The translations under genes were made by a program, and so were the position numbers. A stretch of DNA of 64,000 bases from a virus, in IMG/VR virus record IMGVR_UViG_3300030098_003519, positions 1 to 64,000 of that record, one strand, 5' to 3'. Below, piece by piece: positions 62,401-64,000 of the stretch (the first letter of the stretch is position 1; the number at the start of each line of letters is the position of its first letter). The notes beneath the pieces are model-generated. The model was not told where the DNA came from and searched no databases. It saw only the letters and a program-made list of their open reading frames with translations.

Positions 62401-64000
62401 TTCTTACGTAAAGATCATCAAATACCCCAGTAGCATCAGATCCAATCTCTCCGACGAAATTCTCTCTTGGAGTAATTCTGTCTCCAGTGAAGTAATCTCC
62501 ACGATCATTCATACCAGAGAAGAATACGATTCCACCTTTCTCTTCTCTAGAAATTGCAAGTGATTCTTCTTCATCAGTAAGAGATCTAACTTGCTTTGCT
62601 GGAAGTGCGGTTGAGTAGTTACCTGGCCCATATCCAACGTACTCAAATGTATGACCAGAAGCACGGATACTTGAATACCTATGTGTCTGTGTTGGAATTA
62701 CTTTAATCTTTCTAACAATAGATCCATTAGCATGGTCTACTGCTCTTGTACCCAAAGTACCTCTAATAACAGTAAGATCTGTACTATTTGCAATTGATCT
62801 TGCAGTTACTCTAACAACTTCATTGTCTATTTGTAAGAAATCACCCTTATCAAATCCAAGATAATTAGTAATCTTTAATGTTGGAGAAGCAGTGGTAATA
62901 CCAGCAGACATCGTTGTACTAATACCTGCATTCAATGGTACATAACTTCCAGCAATATTCTCAAGTTCAAATGACTGACTCTGACCAAATGCACCAAGAT
63001 TATACTTATAAACTTCTGCACTACTTACTTGATCTGTTCCAATTCCAGTAGATGCCTGAACTGTGAATTGAGTTAGACTAAGTTTTTCCTTAACAACAAA
63101 ATCAGTATTAAAAGTTGATGCATCTACTCCAGTTACACCAGCAATTTTAATTTTATTTCCTGCAATTAATCCATGAGCCTTGCTTGTAGTTGCAGTCACG
63201 ATACCAGCGAGTGTAGTACCTGCAGTACCAACTATTGATGAAATAGGAACTGCTTCATCGCCCACATAAACCATTCCTTGAGGTAATGTAGAGATTCCTG
63301 CGTATTCACCAGGATTTGATCCAGCATTATAAGTGATCGTCTTAGAACTAGAAATACCAGTAATCTTATACAGTCCGTTATATCCACTATCATTACGATT
63401 TGCAGTTACACCAACTCCAACAACTTGTACTGCCTTACCAACAGCATCATTAATCTTACTAACAGTTACGGTAGCATTACCAGTACCAACTTTTAATACA
63501 TTACCAACAGCATATGCAGAACCAGAGTCCACTAATTCATATGCTGTAACTGTACCAGAGTTATTAACTACAATATTTGCAGTTGCTCCATCACCAGTCA
63601 TTGTACTAGTATTATTATTCAAAGGAACATTATAAAGTGTAGTGACACCTGCTCCAGTAACATATCCAGATCCAGCAGAAGTTAAAGTAAAGGTAACAAT
63701 ACCAGATAAGTTATGAGAATTATCAGTAAATGCACTTACAATTCCACTAGTACCAGCATCACCAATTGTACCAGTAATACCAATACCTATTCTATTATCT
63801 TTTAGATAATTAATTGCAACTTCTTTTGTAAGACTATTTTGTGGATCGTTTGAGTCAACTTTACCGATTTCATTATTTACAGCTGAAGATACTGCTTCTA
63901 GAGGATCATTATTTGGATTATCCTTATCAACTGTAGGATATAAACTAGCAATACTCTGCTTGAATTTTAAATCATCAAATGGTTCTACAGTTGGTCTAAT
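59465..64000 (-). CDS. Large beta-helix virion protein, partial at right edge
   Basis: The minus-strand frame is open from the window edge at 64000 to the stop at 59465, at least 1511 residues. An apparent start at 63622 is only an internal TTG, because the frame continues without a stop for 126 more codons. Visible: Gly/Val-rich repeats, an RVGIQTADPAYELDVNGTIRA fibre-like motif, then a right-handed beta-helix region (LTLPSGIYLANKIVVPTSFTLKGNGKNTIL split; VDITLQEVTIDGNNSNNV; VSVENSTFVDG), the pectate-lyase fold common in tailspikes. No clear catalytic Asp cluster could be assigned by eye. It may be a polysaccharide-binding or -degrading spike, or a baseplate-linked fibre. Confidence 0.82.
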   Translation of the reverse strand: MRPTVEPFDDLKFKQSIASLYPTVDKDNPNNDPLEAVSSAVNNEIGKVDSNDPQNSLTKEVAINYLKDNRIGIGITGTIGDAGTSGIVSAFTDNSHNLSGIVTFTLTSAGSGYVTGAGVTTLYNVPLNNNTSTMTGDGATANIVVNNSGTVTAYELVDSGSAYAVGNVLKVGTGNATVTVSKINDAVGKAVQVVGVGVTANRNDSGYNGLYKITGISSSKTITYNAGSNPGEYAGISTLPQGMVYVGDEAVPISSIVGTAGTTLAGIVTATTSKAHGLIAGNKIKIAGVTGVDASTFNTDFVVKEKLSLTQFTVQASTGIGTDQVSSAEVYKYNLGAFGQSQSFELENIAGSYVPLNAGISTTMSAGITTASPTLKITNYLGFDKGDFLQIDNEVVRVTARSIANSTDLTVIRGTLGTRAVDHANGSIVRKIKVIPTQTHRYSSIRASGHTFEYVGYGPGNYSTALPAKQVRSLTDEEESLAISREEKGGIVFFSGMNDRGDYFTGDRITPRENFVGEIGSDATGVFDDLYVRNTLRVGGGPNRNLPSDFRGPVNFGNKITSTAADGIEAIKLLLKGTATQNPSFLVGDETSPSFVVKEDTQRVGIQTADPAYELDVNGTIRANAYNNFELTDLPTTLEPTFQRNRILMVKSDETGYELIDSHELPAYELRSYGVSNDGTIYVGEGSTNPAQPLTISGISTARFYKGEKVKVFGATVKSVADGADMADPVLDTSVTFERAGAGGGAPFSKTYYYWISEFNERNGRIGISSQISPDGTYTGSLSTKRAGVGHTDLDKWNSSDFIRLKLKRSSVDNGIAVYRQEFDGVGAASNADITESRLVAILGEKQLKGLTSGITWLDYGVYEQTEWSPKSAKNEYVGSATTDVAIEQIHFPVIGTTGAKRGWNLDEVVSIGANSITLADNCYVNSSVSFGSTTVVKVVHDNTSALKSAIDKTVASGGNYLTLPSGIYLANKIVVPTSFTLKGNGKNTILKQQYFATDANDDAGNSLTNDGNFVGIAVTNGVDITLQEVTIDGNNSNNVTFDGISDNYLVYFRGVNSALFKDMEIRNTPGGGLYIYDSKRVSVENSTFVDGCLSDVDAFKPLDAQNSETVRVNDNLFENYPGPVDLSVTSIVSTGGNIIRNCGTGIDAYATAKITTSNNIILGPSDEWLPSPDIYDSDWNSVNVSIKPGNDWFGPRVLYLEDNEPKDMSSGKVTVHARIGELVGLYNTTTTPSIGSTIVELQSGTIDDSPDDIDREHGYYSLTLPKGIGTGTTTPGTWQLDGYRTTPLAYEAIATEYREKPVGYAATVGIATGYWTSNGTTEAVVGTACTQYIVQLQTPAHFTGIATGHVCKIPGHSMSPDISGKAMMIAGKNNVNAENKQFILSFAGISSYKSYLVPAGSVNTNDQITITGHGFATRDGLTYIDSSGNAIVGIATNTEHYVIKVDDNTIKLAATPDQATSGSARDITNVGSGNHRFANITAVSASNGGENGYISIRNTFTIFKGRVGVI

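Overview
The window looks like the tail-fibre and late-gene end of an AT-rich, T4-like marine cyanophage (Prochlorococcus or Synechococcus myovirus). Four things support this. A run of very long virion genes shares the recurring ERLRI...GIGT motif of cyanophage fibres. T4/S-PM2-style late promoter words (NATAAATA) lie upstream of many genes. The cyanobacterium/plastid-type DUF2997 and DUF1257 (Ycf35) pair is present. Auxiliary metabolism genes (purN, NifU-like, gmd, fcl) sit beside a T4-type SF2 helicase. No tRNA, CRISPR array or insertion sequence was seen.

Layout. Nearly everything is on the minus strand, so it reads right to left. 64000-8999 (about 55 kb) is a virion structure module. It starts with a partial beta-helix protein running off the right edge and two large paralogous structural proteins. 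An LRR protein and a smaller structural protein follow. One inverted plus-strand gene (45016-47568) comes next. Then come six long modular fibres interleaved with small chaperone-like, coiled-coil or connector proteins, and last a glycine-rich adhesin, a small connector and a LamG/SPRY protein. A small plus-strand gene at 8789-9004 with its own sigma70-type promoter converges on the end of this block.

8646-3353 is a run of small genes. Five of them are translationally coupled by ATGA overlaps (8234 to 6592: two unknowns, NifU-like, unknown, PurN). They are followed by a short late-promoter-driven ORF, DUF2997-DUF1257, gmd-fcl (GDP-L-fucose synthesis) and two small ORFs.

3346-911 is the most unusual part. 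A DUF262-HNH nuclease-like gene has its own strong sigma70-type promoter and terminator. Downstream is a stretch of about 460 nt without protein-coding content but rich in perfect inverted repeats; it reads as a large structured RNA on the minus strand. A 95-residue protein with a very basic N-terminus and a UUCG-loop terminator close the unit. I could not assign this RNA to a known family by eye. It is my best candidate for something undescribed. A partial helicase runs off the left edge.

How it works together (inference): fibre and adhesin genes are expressed late from NATAAATA promoters. Two small coiled-coil proteins inside the cluster also carry sigma70-type promoters and may be made early. 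Recurrent DNA words and shared modules among the fibres suggest domain shuffling that changes host range.
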